The position numbers and the translations under genes were made by a program. Below the pieces are notes generated by a model. That model searched no databases. It was given only the letters and a program-made list of their open reading frames with translations, and had not been told where the DNA came from. A DNA stretch of 64,000 nt. It comes from Cladorrhinum sp. PSN259. Its lineage: Eukaryota; Ascomycota; Sordariomycetes; Sordariales; Podosporaceae. The stretch's first letter is position 1. Each line of letters opens with the position of its first letter. This document shows positions 23,206-35,009 of this stretch, piece after piece. The DNA lies in NCBI GenBank assembly GCA_033725935.1, contig MU867064.1:124001-188000 (forward strand), given 5' to 3'.

Positions 23206-26200
23206 TCAGCGTGCATGATGAATGTTTGGTTCAGAGAGGTTATTACGTGCCCTGCTCAGAGGGTCGTCCTGGTCAACTCCTGCGACCAGAGCTGGACTTT
23301 CCAGACCGGCCGTGAGCGCCTCAGCCGCAGTAATAGCGCGAGCCGTGAGAGTTGGCCGAGTCGAGGAGGAGGCCACAGCCGAAGCCGAAGCGATCGTGGC
23401 AGCCGCCGTTTGGTATGCCTGGGATGCTGCAGATATCGTCACGTTATCCCGTCGTGCGCCAGTCACGGCGTCAGCTGCGCGAGCGAGCTCTCGTTCCCGG
23501 TTCTTTTCCAGGAGCTGACCACCGAGCGTGGCGCACTTGAGGATGGTCTGAATCAAGTGATTCTGCTGGAGGGGCTTCGAGAGGTATTCGTCCATTTGCG
23601 CTTGAATGCATTTCTCGCGGTCGCCCATCATGGCATGGGCCGTCAAGGCGATGATTGGCGTCCTCTGAGTACCCAGGCTACGCTCGTACTCGCGAATCTT
23701 GCCAGTGGCCTCGAAACCGCCCTACTCACTTGTCAGCCAAACCACGACAATTAATGTCAAAATATATGAGACTTACCATGATTGGCATCTGTACATCCAT
23801 GAGGATGACGTCGAACTTCTTCCTCTTCACTGCCTCCACTGCCTCTTCGCCGTTGCCTACCACTGTCACCACATGGTGGTATTTCTCCAAGATCTTGACA
23901 GCTAGCCTCTGGTTAACCGTGTTGTCTTCTGCCAATAGGATCTCAAATGAGCGGGTGTTATCAGCTAGCGAGGGAGTTGCTCTGTTCTCCAAAGCAGGTA
24001 CCATGCCGTTTCCGAGGTCAATCAACTGGCAGGGTGTTGTCATGTATGAAGTGATGCCCAAGTCGAGACAAGACTTGAGTGAGACGTGTACAACGGGGGC
24101 GAGGAGTACAATCGGGAGGTACTTGAAGTCGTCAACAGCGCGTAGCCTCCGGGCATCCTCAATCGAGTCAACAATAATGACATCGTATGGTGACGAACCC
24201 TGGCTACGGGCCTTGTCCAGGGCGGGACTCTTCTCAGAGTCGACAACAATCGGAACCAAGCCCAGCTGCTGGAGCATCTTGGCAATCTCAGACCCATGGC
24301 CAGTCCTGCCCTTGTCGACGAACAAAACTTGATGCCCTTTGTAGGGACTGAGTTGCTTCGCGATCATAGTAACGTCGTCCTTGGCAAGGCGGACAACGCA
24401 GGTGAAATAAAACTTGCTGCCCTTGCCATATTCGCTCTTAACCCACACATCACCACCCATCAAGTTGACAAGTCTCTTGGAGATGGACAGACCCAAACCT
24501 GTGCCGCCAAACTTGCGCGTCATTGAACCGTCGGCCTGCTGGAACGTGTCGAAGATGAGGTCAAGCTTGTCCGACGGGATTCCTATTCCCGTATCGGACA
24601 CGATAAACTGGATGGCGTACTCGTCCCGTCTGCACTGGACCTGAGACGCCTTCTGAATCGTCAAGCTGACTTCACCGTGCTCTGTAAACTTTATGGCATT
24701 GCCCACCAGGTTCAAAATGATCTGACGGAGCCTAAAGGAATCTCCCACAACGTGATCCGGTACCGAGTGGTCGACTCGGTATGTGAGATCGAGGAACTTC
24801 TCGTTCGCTTTGACAGCCAGCGTCTTGAGCGCGTTAAAGACAGTACCACGCAGTGTGTAGGGGATCTCCTCTATGACCATCCTCCTCGCCTCAATCTTCG
24901 ACAAATCCAAAATATCGTCGATAATAGTCAACAAGCTATTGGCGAGCGAGTTGACGATATTGAGCATCTCTCTTTGATATTGCGTCAAGTCCGTGTCTAG
25001 AGTGAGCTGCGTCATTCCTATGATGCCGTTCATCGGCGTACGGATCTCGTGCGACATGTTCGCGAGAAACTCAGACTTAGTCTTGTTGGCAAGTTCGGCT
25101 GCTTCCCTAGCCTGGGTGTTTCTCTGAATACTGTCTCTGAGGTTGTAAACCATCTGGTTGATCTTCTTCTTGAGCTCGTCCATCTCGCCGGAGGCCTCGA
25201 CCTCGACAAGCTTGGTGAAGTCTCCGTCGGTTGCGGCATTCGTGATATCGCCAAAGGCACGCACTTGAGCGGTCTTGTAGCACAGAGTCAGCAAAGAGTC
25301 ATCAGGAGCTGTCCACCAGAACCTACCAGGTTGTTCGCCATCGTGTTTACGTCCGTAGTGATCTCCTTCCATCTACCCTTGAGCCCGGCTACATCAGCCT
25401 GCCCGCCCATGATGCCATCGACACCGACATCCTTGGCTACTCTTTGCACTTCGTTACAGAATATCGAAAGCCGGTCCACCATGTTGTTGATCGTCTCCTT
25501 CAATATGAGTATCTCACCCTTCGCTTCAACATCAATCTTGCGGCTCATGTCACCATTGGCAATGGCTTGGGTGACGGTTGAGATTCCTCTCACCTAAGGG
25601 CCACAATTAGTACAGGGGCAAACCCAACCAAAAGGGCACTGGGGGCATACTTGAGATGTCAGGTTTCTGGCCATCGTGTTCACGTTTTCAGTGAGGTCCT
25701 TCCATTTGCCCTCCACGTTGTCGACCTGAGCTTGGCCGCCAAGTGTCCCATCTGTTCCGACTTCCCTGGCGACCTTGCTGACTTCGAATGCAAAAGTTCC
25801 GAGGCGGTCAACCATGGTATTGATGGTGTTTTTGAGATCCAGAATCTCACCCTGCACTTCGACCCCAATCTTCTTAGTGAGGTCACCTCGTGCGACGGCC
25901 GTGGTAACTTTCGCAATTTCGCGCACTTGCGTTGTCAAGTTCATGGCCATGCCATTGACGTTCTCTGTCAGATCTCTCCATGTGCCCTGGACATCATGAA
26001 CGGTGGCCTGACCTCCCAAACGACCTTCGGTTCCGACTTCTCTTGCAATCTTAGTAACTTCCCGTGCAAACTGCTGCAGTTGGTCGACCATAGAGTTTAT
26101 CGTCTTCTTCAGTTCAAAAATCTCACCCCTGCACTCGGCCTGAACTTTTTGTGTCAAGTCACCCTTAGCGACAGCTGTTGTTACCTTGATGATATCTCTC

Positions 26201-27411
26201 ACTTGGGTAGTCAAGTTGTTGGCCATGGCGTTCACATTCACTGTCAGTTCGTTCCACATGCCCTGCACCCCTTCGACGTCGGCCTGGCCCCCAAGGATGC
26301 CTTCAGTCCCGACGTCTCTGGCTACGCGGGTGACTTCAGAAGCGAATGTCCGAAGCTGGTCCACCATGGTATTTATCGTCTGTTGGAGTTGAAGAATCTC
26401 GCCCTTGGCAGGACGTTCAATCTTCTTGGTCAGGTCGCCGTGAGCGACAGCTGTAGTAACTGAAGCGATCTCGCGGACTGTGATACAGATAATTAGTCTA
26501 ATATACTTTAAGAAACACGCTTATCCAAGGGTGCATACCTTGATCTGTGAGGTTCTGCGCCATGACGTTTACTGTATCAATGTCAGTAAAAATGCCGAAA
26601 TAAAATTAACTGCGTGGCTGGACAAAGACATACCATTGTCAGTCAGTTCCTTCCAGGTGCCATCAACGCCTTCGATCTGGGCTTGGCCGCCAAGAATTCC
26701 CTCGGTTCCGACTTCGCGTGCAACGCGAGACACCTCACTGGAGAAGACCTGCAACTGGTCCATCATGGTATTGATGGTGCGCTTGAAAGTGGTAATCTCG
26801 GGGTCCATTTCCACGCTGTTCATGCGGACCTTCTTGGAGAGGTCACCGCGAGCGACAGCCGTGACGATCTCGCCGATTTCTCGAAGTGCTTTCTGGAAGG
26901 CCTCGTTTGCCTTTTGATGCTTCCACAACTCACGTTCCAGCGAGGCAACTCTCCGCTTTTCTATCACAGCAAGAGCCTCTTCCTGAAGCTCTTTCTGCTG
27001 GACTAGCTGAGCATTGACTCCCTCCAGCTCTCGGCGCTGGCTTTGAAGGAGCTTTGACTGATCTTCAACGTGCTCCTTAAGCCCCTCGAGGGCCTCGTCG
27101 AGAAGGCCATTTTGTGGCAGAGGAGCTGCGCTCCCCGCGTGGTCGACTGGTGTAGGCTCGTCGCCATTCTCGTTGGGTGTGTTTGGGAGGGCAACCGCGG
27201 CGGGCGAGTTTGCACGGGCTTCCAGCTTTTGCACGCGGAGGACGAGAGCAGCAAGTTCAAACTCTAGCATCGATTTCTCGGCACTGGTTTCACCAGGTAT
27301 TTTAAGAGTAGGAGTTTTAAGGGGACTGCTTGAGACGGGCTGGGCCGTCGGGTCGACAGCCAGACATTTGAGCAGAGCGGTAATGCCCGCAAGCTGTTCT
27401 TGGGCGGACAT
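23206..27411 (-). CDS. nik1: Group III hybrid histidine kinase NIK1/OS-1 (osmosensor)
   Basis: Six exons on the minus strand (27411-26634, 26571-26539, 26477-25651, 25593-25327, 25273-23777, 23721-23206) give 1305 residues, the usual length for this family. After a disordered N terminus and a coiled coil come six tandem HAMP-type repeats of about 92 residues (each with TAVA.GDLTKK, INTMVDQL and VGTEG.LGGQA words). Next are the dimerisation helix with the phospho-acceptor His (MSHEIRTPMNG, about residue 710), the ATPase N, G1 and G2 boxes (NLVGNAIKFTEHG, DTGIGIP, GGTGLGLSI), and a receiver domain with phospho-acceptor Asp (ILMDVQMPIM, about residue 1128). This kinase feeds the YPD1-SSK1/SKN7 phosphorelay and HOG MAPK path; family members are the target of phenylpyrrole and dicarboximide fungicides. 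Exon 2 is only 33 nt. Confidence 0.97.
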
Positions 27412-30400
27412 TGTTGCCGTTTGACAAGGCGGCGACACCGGCAACCGGGTAGCAGCCGGGTGCGAGATGCCTACAAACAACGAGAGCGACGAACGGCGAG
27501 ATGTTTTGATCGGCTAAGATACAAATAGAGATGGCGGTTATTGCCGACGGGTTGAAGCCGTCTTGAAGGGCCAAGTATTGATGGCGGTCGTGTTTTTAAA
27601 AAAAAAATGCGCTCTCATGCGGTCTCGGAACAGCAATTGACAGATTGTGTGTATGTATCGGTCGTACAGTGCACTGAAAAGGAAGGGCGAAAGCGGGTGT
27701 CGATCGGACGAGGTGGATTCTGGGGACCACAGGGAGGGAAAGTCGGGGTTGCGGGATGTGGTATGTGGGATGCGGGCTGTGGGTTGCTCAGATGTCTTCG
27801 TCGTAAAATCCAATGGTAAAGGCGGCTAGCAAACAGCACCCCCCGCAACGATAACCAGGAAAAAAGAGGAAGGGGATAAAAATGTTTGCAAAGTAAAAAG
27901 TTTAGAGTCCCAATGGAGCGGAAAACCGCCGCTGTAGGGTTTACCGTTTAACAGCTAGGCGAAGCGGAGACTGTGGGTGTCGTGGATCGAGGTCCTGGAG
28001 GTTTGTTCTTTTTCCCCTCTTTTGCTTCACCCTGCCACCGAAGATGCAGTGGTGCCGGACGTTGCGTTCAGAACAGAGGGCAACCAGGAAGAGAACAGGG
28101 AGGGAAGGGGAAATGAGGAGGTGCGGGATGGGACTGGGACGGAACCTGGCAGGACGTAGGGTATGAAAGTAGTGTAGAGACGAGAGTCTGGGGACCGGTC
28201 GGGCCGCCGAAGAGGGGAGGGATCGACACTTTCCCTGCAATCCCCAAATTCCCTGCACAACCTGAACAAACTGCAGTTATTGGGCGTCCACGCCGTGTCT
28301 TGCTGAACGGTTAGGCAATGCTGGTCTGTCGTGGAGATCTTCTGGCAGAAGGGACAAATGGGTGTCGTCGGGCGATGTTGTCGTCTTTTTTTGTTGTCCC
28401 GGACTGCTTTGTTCATATGACCAAAGACCACACCGCACATCGAACCTCGACAACAACAAAATTATATACTTGTCATTTGCCTTGCTTCCACGCCTATCAA
28501 GAAGTGTTCTAGTGGCCTGTCAGTGCATGGCCCCAAGAGCTTGGGAAGCTGCCAGCATCAGAAAAAAAAACATTGTTGCTCTGACAGCGTCCTGACTCGT
28601 GGAGGCAGCATCCGAACTTTCTACAACGTCCCCCGTTTTTCTGATCCTTTTTGCATGGCCTGATGGCGGCTGCCGTGATGCCGGTATCCGTTCAGGGCTT
28701 CCAGGAGCATGCACACCCAGCCCGTTGAATGGCATTCCGAAAAAGCATGGACCACATGGGCCACTTAGCCATCGCTTTCTGCCCCCCGCCCCCAGCAAGG
28801 CAACACGCATTTGCAAATGCCCGATATAAAAGGCTCTTCGCTGAAATTCAAAACGCCAAAACGCCACCTTCTTGCGGGGTTCCAGTTGCCAAGCATAAGC
28901 CCTGCAGTTCAAATCCAGCCCCGCGCCAGACGGGAGACTTTGTTTCAGCGCGGATGCCTCGTTGTTATCTGTATGTAACACAAGATGCGAAAACCAGATC
29001 AAAGCCATTTGGGGCCTTAGGAAATTCTGTAATGACCGACAAGCGCCTACTGAAAGCGACGAAAGGGGCTGAGGAAGCGATGGACATTTTGTTCTCCGTT
29101 TGCCATGCCGGCGATACTGGGGCGATTGGGTGACTGGATGATTGGGTGATTGGGCGTATTCTGTACACTACATGCGGGGCAACGCATCCTTCTCACCTAT
29201 CACTTACCAATTCCAACCGTTTCGTCCTATCTGCTTTGTTTGCTCGCTTGCAGCCGCGGCGCCGATGACCTGGGCGCTCGAATCAACGTGGAGCCAAGCT
29301 CACCAAAAGCATGAGAATTCCAGAGTTTTTCATAGCTAAAGCCCCGTAGATGACAAACTGATCGACAGGGTCGAAACTCTACTTTTCTTATACCCTACAC
29401 CGCTATAGGCGGATAGTTGGATGCCTCTGAAATCTCTACATTTCGCATCGTTTTGGAGATTTGGAACAGAGTCCTTTTCCCGTTTCTCCTTTCACTCCCC
29501 CCCACCACCACCGCCGCACGGTCCATTTGGCGCCTCTCAAAGCTACCTACGTCACCGACCCACAGATTGGCTAATGCCTACCCGTTATGCCAACGATGTC
29601 TGGGATGTCTCTTTTGAAATGTGATCAAAGAAGTCCTCTATAAACGCCTTAGACTGCCCGATAACGTCAATGGCTTGACCACGTCAGCAATTGAACGTGC
29701 AATGGCGCTTGTCAGAGATTGAAGGGGAAACACACGAGAGAGATGCGAAGCGCTGCTGGTTGGGATCCCCTCGGTTTCGTTACGAGCCATCTCAGTTCCT
29801 TACACTACATCCAAGCAGTCAGCTGAGAGCCACTGGTGTAAGACATATAAATTAGAAACTGCAGGTTCGAACTTTTTATCCTTTTCAAGCACTTTGTGCG
29901 GATGATCGACTGCGTGATAGGAAGGACCCTTCCGAGATGCAGATCAACAGACGGCAAAACCAGTCAAAAGCGAGCCCGGTGTGTGCAGGCAACGGCAGGC
30001 AAACATCTGTAATACTGCTGGCTTGTTTTAGTAACCCCTTCTTTACTCGAATCTGTCAAATTCGAAAGCGGAGGAGATATTCAGGGGCCCGGCGACCGGG
30101 AACTGCTCGGGGCGGCGAGTGGCGATTTCTACCCCGATCCCGCCAGCCCGAAACGACCGAGTCACAAGGCGGGCAAATTTCAACTGTCTTGGAACACATC
30201 TCAGATGGGGGTTTTAGAGGTAGAAGCCTAGGATAGCCATCCTCAGTCGGAAAAAAAGATTTTACTAGTTGGGTATCACTGCACGGGGGTCACAACCGGG
30301 AACACAAACCAGGTCTAGGTACCGTTATTTTCTCTCATCGGTTTGGCACGTAAAGCTGCCAGCACGACATAATTGCCGACATGGCTGTCTAGGACGCTCT

Positions 30401-30901
30401 GGTTGGTTCATCCAGAGCCGGCAGAACAGGGCTCACATTCCCGAGGTACAGCATTTTACTGGGGAACACCAAAGCTTGCATATAACTCTGGTGGCATATA
30501 GCTAGCTATCTGCACGCAGGGTTTTCTTGTGTATGGCCTGTGCAACCGACGATCACATACTTTCCACTGGCCATGTTTAGTCATGCTTCGGGCCTAGGGA
30601 GACATGCTGTGGTTCCAAGTGCTCGGGAAAACTTGAACGAATTGGGATGTCACGGGTATCGACCATGACAACTCATGAGATGTTCTCGAGTGGAAGCTGC
30701 TGCGTTCTGCCCATCACTTGGTTTTCCAGCATCGCCATGTGGAAACAGAATCCACAGCGCTGAAAGCTCGACACGGCCCAGACCAACTGCTCCTCTTCAG
30801 AGTTCCTGGTGTCCTATCTGTGCATTTTGCTTTCCGTTTCTCATTTGAAGACTTGGACGAATATTTTGTTAAGGCGCCACACTTCAGAAACCGCATCTGA
30901 A

Positions 30902-30944
30902 TAGCAACCGCCCCAGGTATGTCTTGGAAAAAGGGCGGTTGCTA
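30902..30944. promoter_or_regulatory. 12-bp perfect inverted repeat upstream of DUS2
   Basis: TAGCAACCGCCC at 30902-30913 is exactly the reverse complement of GGGCGGTTGCTA at 30933-30944, with a 19-nt spacer. It lies about 190 bp before the DUS2 start, 24 bp upstream of a telomere-like motif. It could be a dimeric factor site or an RNA hairpin if transcribed. No known operator is recognised. Confidence 0.6.
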
Positions 30945-30967
30945 CGGCAGCCAACAAACAGTCAAAG

Positions 30968-30984
30968 TAGGGTTAGGGTTTTAG
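30968..30984 (+). promoter_or_regulatory. Telomere-repeat-like box (telobox)
   Basis: Two tandem TAGGGT units plus a partial third lie about 150 bp upstream of the first ATG of DUS2. In fungi and plants such interstitial motifs are bound by Myb/TRF-like factors and are common upstream of translation-related genes. The match is seen directly; its function here is inferred. Confidence 0.5.
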
Positions 30985-31134
30985 TTACCACCGATAAGAT
31001 AACAATTTCGTTCCCACGCTCCCCTCCAATGGCACAGCAGGCGCAACTAAATTGCTAGAATCCCATCCTTCATAGAATTGCCATCAGTTCTCCTGAAGCG
31101 CCGAACTCCCGCGCCACCTCTTCGGGCTTGCTTC

Positions 31135-32612
31135 ATGGCTTTGAGGTCATGGTTTCCACGCATTCTAAGAGGATTCCGTAGCGTACGAAACATCTCAACA
31201 ACGACTACAACCATGACAAGCTCCGAGGAGGCGTTGACGGCAACAATGCGCGTGCCAACCCCCCCTCCAGTCATCAACAAGGTCCCAATCCCTCCGCTCG
31301 GAGTCGATTACCGCGGAAAGATAGTGCTGGCGCCCATGGTTCGATCCGGCGAGCTTCCTTCCCGACTTTTGGCTCTTCACTACGGTGCCGACCTAGTCTG
31401 GGGTACGCCGTATTCTTCGTCCTTCCTTCTTTCCTCTCCCTAAAGTCTAACCATTGTCTTGTTCCCTCAGGCCCCGAAACAGTAGACTACTCCATGATCG
31501 GCACCACCCGCCGTGTGAACCCCCGAACAGGCATGATCGAATTCTCACGCGAACCCTCCAACAACAATGCCAAAGCCGCCGCGCAAAAATCACCAGAAAG
31601 CATCATCTACCGGTTGGACCCAGTTCGCGAAGCAGGTAAACTGATTTTCCAAATCGGTACTTCGGACCCGGACCGTGCCGTTGCTGCGGCTAGACTCGTC
31701 GCTTCAGACGTTGCCGGGATAGATGTCAACGCCGGCTGCCCTAAACCTTTCTCGACGTCCGGTGGTATGGGGGCCGCCCTCCTGAAAACGCCGGATAAGC
31801 TGGTCGCGATCCTTGAAAACCTCGTCAAACACATTGTGCCGGAATTTCAGATTGGCATAAGCGTCAAGATTCGCCTGCTGGAGACTGCCCCTGAAACGGA
31901 AGAGCTGGTGCGGCGACTGGTCAAGACGGGGATTACTGGACTTACTATCCACTGCCGGACCACGCCTATGCGCCCTCGCGAGAGAGCAATTAGGGGCCAG
32001 CTCAGAATGATTGCCGAAGTATGTCGGGAAGCAGGCGTCGCATGTCTAGTCAATGGAGATGTTGAAAACAGGGATCGCGGCTTGGAGCTGGCGCGCGAGT
32101 TCTCATGCGACGGCGCAATGATTGCCACTTGCGCGGAAAAGAACCCCAGCTGCTTCAGGAGTAAGGCAGATGGAGGGATGGAAACTTGGCAGCAGGCGGT
32201 GGAACAGTACCTAAAGTTCGCAATGGAGGTGGAGAACAAGATGGGCAACACAAAATTCATGTTGACTCAGATGGTTCCGGGGAAGGAAGGGGTGTACAAG
32301 CAGATGCAAGGGTGCAGGAGTTATGTGTCTTTTGTGGAGCTGTTTGGATTCGAGAAGCTTAAGCAAATTGCAGAGGAGGCGGATAGGATCTTGGAGTTGG
32401 GCGCGTATGAGAAACCACCTGAGCCCAAGAACAAGGTCAAACAACCGCAGACGCAGGGAGGGAAAAAGAAAGAAGGGGTCGCAGAGAAGAAGAGAAAAAG
32501 AGACCAAGATGATGGTGGGGATCAGGAGGTGGAGAAGAAGAAGAAAGACGCTGTTGTGGTTGAGGAGAAGGAGGTTGGTATTCCTACAGAGCCCTTGGCT
32601 GTTTCTGTATAG
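31135..32612 (+). CDS. DUS2: tRNA-dihydrouridine synthase 2 (DUS2/SMM1)
   Basis: Two exons, 31135-31402 and 31471-32612, give 469 residues from the first ATG. The FMN enzyme reduces U20 of cytoplasmic tRNAs to dihydrouridine. Key blocks are KIVLAPMVRSGELPSRLLAL (FMN-barrel start), GIDVNAGCPKPFSTSGGMGA with the catalytic Cys about residue 179, SVKIRLL, LTIHCRTTPMRPRE, CLVNGDVENR and the helical C-terminal domain. A Lys/Glu-rich tail follows (about 32410-32590). The segment before a second in-frame Met at 31213 is Arg-rich and free of acidic residues (MALRSWFPRILRGFRSVRN), resembling a mitochondrial presequence, so two localised forms are possible. It converges on PPE1. Confidence 0.95.
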
Positions 32613-32987
32613 AATATATACCCAAGTTTTTTTTTTTTTTTAAGTTTTTTTTTACCGGGTTTAAAACGGCAGCATAGGCACTAGAAAAGTGATGGATCAC
32701 GGTGGCGAGGCGTTATTCAATGGCATCTTCACGGGTTTTCTGGGCTGGGTGGGAACTTCGATACATATGCTTGGATGTTACCTAGGACATTTCAAGGCAA
32801 TCAAGGAGAAATATAGTAGACAAATCTCACAAGAGCACAAATATTTACATGTTTTGTATAAGCTGCTTGCTGTACTTCACTAGAATCCTCAGTGTACCCT
32901 ACACAGAGGACTACGGATGCATCTAATGTCTGGATCGGATGTGTTCAAAATAGTCTCCTCTCAACTCGTCCACTTGCCTCTATTGAT
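32613..32987. other. Convergent 3' region of DUS2 and PPE1
   Basis: Non-coding space between the two stop codons. Two T-runs (32627-32641 and 32645-32652) follow the DUS2 stop within 40 bp. No gene is visible. Confidence 0.6.
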
Positions 32988-34390
32988 TTATACCCTCTTC
33001 CCCTGTGCCAGCAGCTCTGACACCTTGGGCGGCAGAACCAGTGCGCTTCTATCATTCCTCCTGTAAAAATCCACCAGCGAAATGGCGGTCTTCTCTGGTA
33101 AGTCTTCGTGTATGAAATGGCCTGCCTCAGGAAAGACTTGGAGTGCGTATTTTCCTGTTGTTTTTTTTCACTCAAATCAGAATTACGCATCAGAATCTCG
33201 GGGACTGTTGTTGACAACTTACCCTGCATCTGCCCGATAGTCAACTCCGTGTCCAGCCGATCTGTCCCAGCGAGCAACAATAACTTTCCGCCCCGTCCGC
33301 TCAAGAATTTCTTACTCAACCCTACGAACCAACCCTCCCAAAAGGGCTGCGTCGCCCCCAGATCCGTCCTCCACTTCCATGGTTTCCTTTCCCCTTCATC
33401 GGCGGTGGACTGTACCAGCAGGCCGGGAACACTAGCTCTAGCGCTCACGGAATTTCGAATCGTCCGACTGCGTACGTGCCACTCTATCCCATCTTTGAGG
33501 CTCCCAAATCCCATGGGGCGGGTGGCGAGGTACGTGTGCATGCTTTGCAGAGCGTCCATGGCGGAACCTTCCACCACGTCTAGGACTGCGTATCCCAGAA
33601 GCGTAGACAAGGCGGTGGAGGAAGCAAGGTGAGTTACTACCGCCCCGCCCAACGAATGGCCAACAAGGATCAAGGGCGGGAGTTCGGGCCATGACATTGC
33701 TGACTGGGTTAGGGACAATATGGAGTAGAGGTCTGAAGAGAGGGTGGTAAGGGAGAGATCAGGAGGGGACTGGGCCGCGGTTGTTGTTAAGCCGTGCCCT
33801 CGTGCGTCTATCGAGAGGATGCCGGCCGTCGGTAGGCGTTTCCGTATCTCTTGGGTCAAAACGCAAAAGGACAGGCCGGAGGAGCCTGCCCCGTGGTGGA
33901 GGACGAACAATGGCGGTTTGGACGAGGCATTCCCCGAGGATGCAGGGGCAGGTGAGTTTAGGTAGATGTGGTGGGTTATGGAAGCATCCGGGGAGAGGAG
34001 AAATAGTTCCCGCTCGAAGTAGGTCGTCCATGGGATTGGATCAAGGGAGGAGCGGTTGGCGATGCTATTGAGGGTTGGGGTGGTCAGTTAGTGAATAAGC
34101 GGCTGAAAAGGGGGGCTCGGGGAAGAAACGCACCCTTGGGGTCGAGCAAATAGTGCTCTGCCCGGGGATGGAATTACTGTTCCCGTTGAGGAAACAGATG
34201 AGGCGGATGAGGAATCATCATCTTGAGGGGTGGTGGGCCAGGACGTGGTTGCTGAGAATGAGCCGAAATGGTCTTCTTCCTCGCCAAGCTCACTGAATTC
34301 CGGGACGGGTGTTATGGATGTCGCTGTGTTCATGGCGTGCATTGAATTGTCTAGTCTCGATTTTGCCCACTTCTTCTGCAAATCGCTCAT
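32988..34390 (-). CDS. PPE1: Protein phosphatase methylesterase 1 (PP2A demethylase)
   Basis: Three exons on the minus strand (34390-34134, 34064-33223, 33154-32988) give 421 residues. This alpha/beta hydrolase removes the methyl ester from the C-terminal Leu of the PP2A catalytic subunit. Hallmarks are LFVLHHGAGSSGLSF (oxyanion-hole strand), SIDARGHG, the nucleophile elbow VGHSLGGAV with Ser about 223, LDVVEGSAMDAL, an Asp in LLLAGTDRLD, and the catalytic His in EAGHFIHEDLPEKTA, which is encoded only by the third exon. The N terminus (MSDLQKKWAKSRL) is the usual start of fungal homologues; an upstream in-frame ATG at 34411 is less likely. Introns are 70 and 68 bp. Confidence 0.95.
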
Positions 34391-35009
34391 TATATGCGAG
34401 GGGTTGTTCAAGTCGCCTTGTTGTTTGCTCCGTTTGACCGTTGGGCTTCAATGATACCGTTTTTGTTGTTTTGAAGTGGCACGGTTTTGGTGTTGAGTGA
34501 AATTTCCAGTGTTGAACAAGTTCCCAAGTCGTACCGACCGGATTTCTAACAGCATAATGTTTTCGAGCCCGGTGAAATTGTATAGCCAATCATCAACAGA
34601 TTTGTTGCTGGTTGGTGATGAAAGTCTGGATCATTCACACATCCTCGTCGCTTCCCCTGTCCATCTGAAATGGGTGAGGTCATTGGTGAGTGCGACTTAA
34701 CGTGTTCGTACTGTGGCACCCCGCAACTGACTGCAAGATTTACATATACTAGTTGGATTACGCACAGTGTGAAACTATCTCATTCTCAAATAGGTATTTC
34801 ATATCGACAATTCTTCTCCCAGCTTCCTCTCCTAGTTTCTCTCCATTCAAATACAAAGGGATATATAGCAGCATATATGCAACAAGATAAAAAACTTCAT
34901 CAGAATAAAAATACAGCATCAGAGTCCAGCAACCCTGGAGTCGTCCATCACCTCCACGCACCAAAATATACACAGCATCTACAGTGAAAACCCGTAGCAG
35001 ACCCCAGCA
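34391..35009. other. Intergenic region between PPE1 and the FLC/TRP-like gene
   Basis: Promoter of PPE1 (minus strand) and 3' region of the upstream FLC/TRP-like gene (same strand). The half near 34740-34990 is AT-rich. No gene or RNA is recognised. Confidence 0.55.

Larger units (their letters stand above)
27412..31134. other. Large divergent intergenic region between NIK1 and DUS2
   Basis: About 3.7 kb upstream of both NIK1 (-) and DUS2 (+) with no convincing gene. Short frames on both strands have random composition. Notable are an A-run at 27597-27607, a TAGGGTTT word near 27935, a small direct repeat of GATTGGGTGA near 29125-29155, and, close to DUS2, an inverted repeat and telomere-like motif listed separately. 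Confidence 0.55.

Noticed and set aside
25651..26463. 270-codon plus-strand frame opposite NIK1
   Set aside because: Its periodic sequence is the antisense image of the HAMP repeats, not a gene.
28870..28930. tRNA-like stretch with GCGGGG and CCCCGC arms and a B-box-like GTTCAAATCC
   Set aside because: Only about 50 nt long, with no anticodon stem and a defective T stem.
28520..29008. 162-codon minus-strand frame
   Set aside because: Composition looks random, no domain, no splice-supported extension, and it lies in a region of similar overlapping frames.
30968..30984. Interpretation of TAGGGTTAGGG as a former chromosome end
   Set aside because: Only two units in the middle of ordinary gene DNA; a promoter box is the simpler reading.
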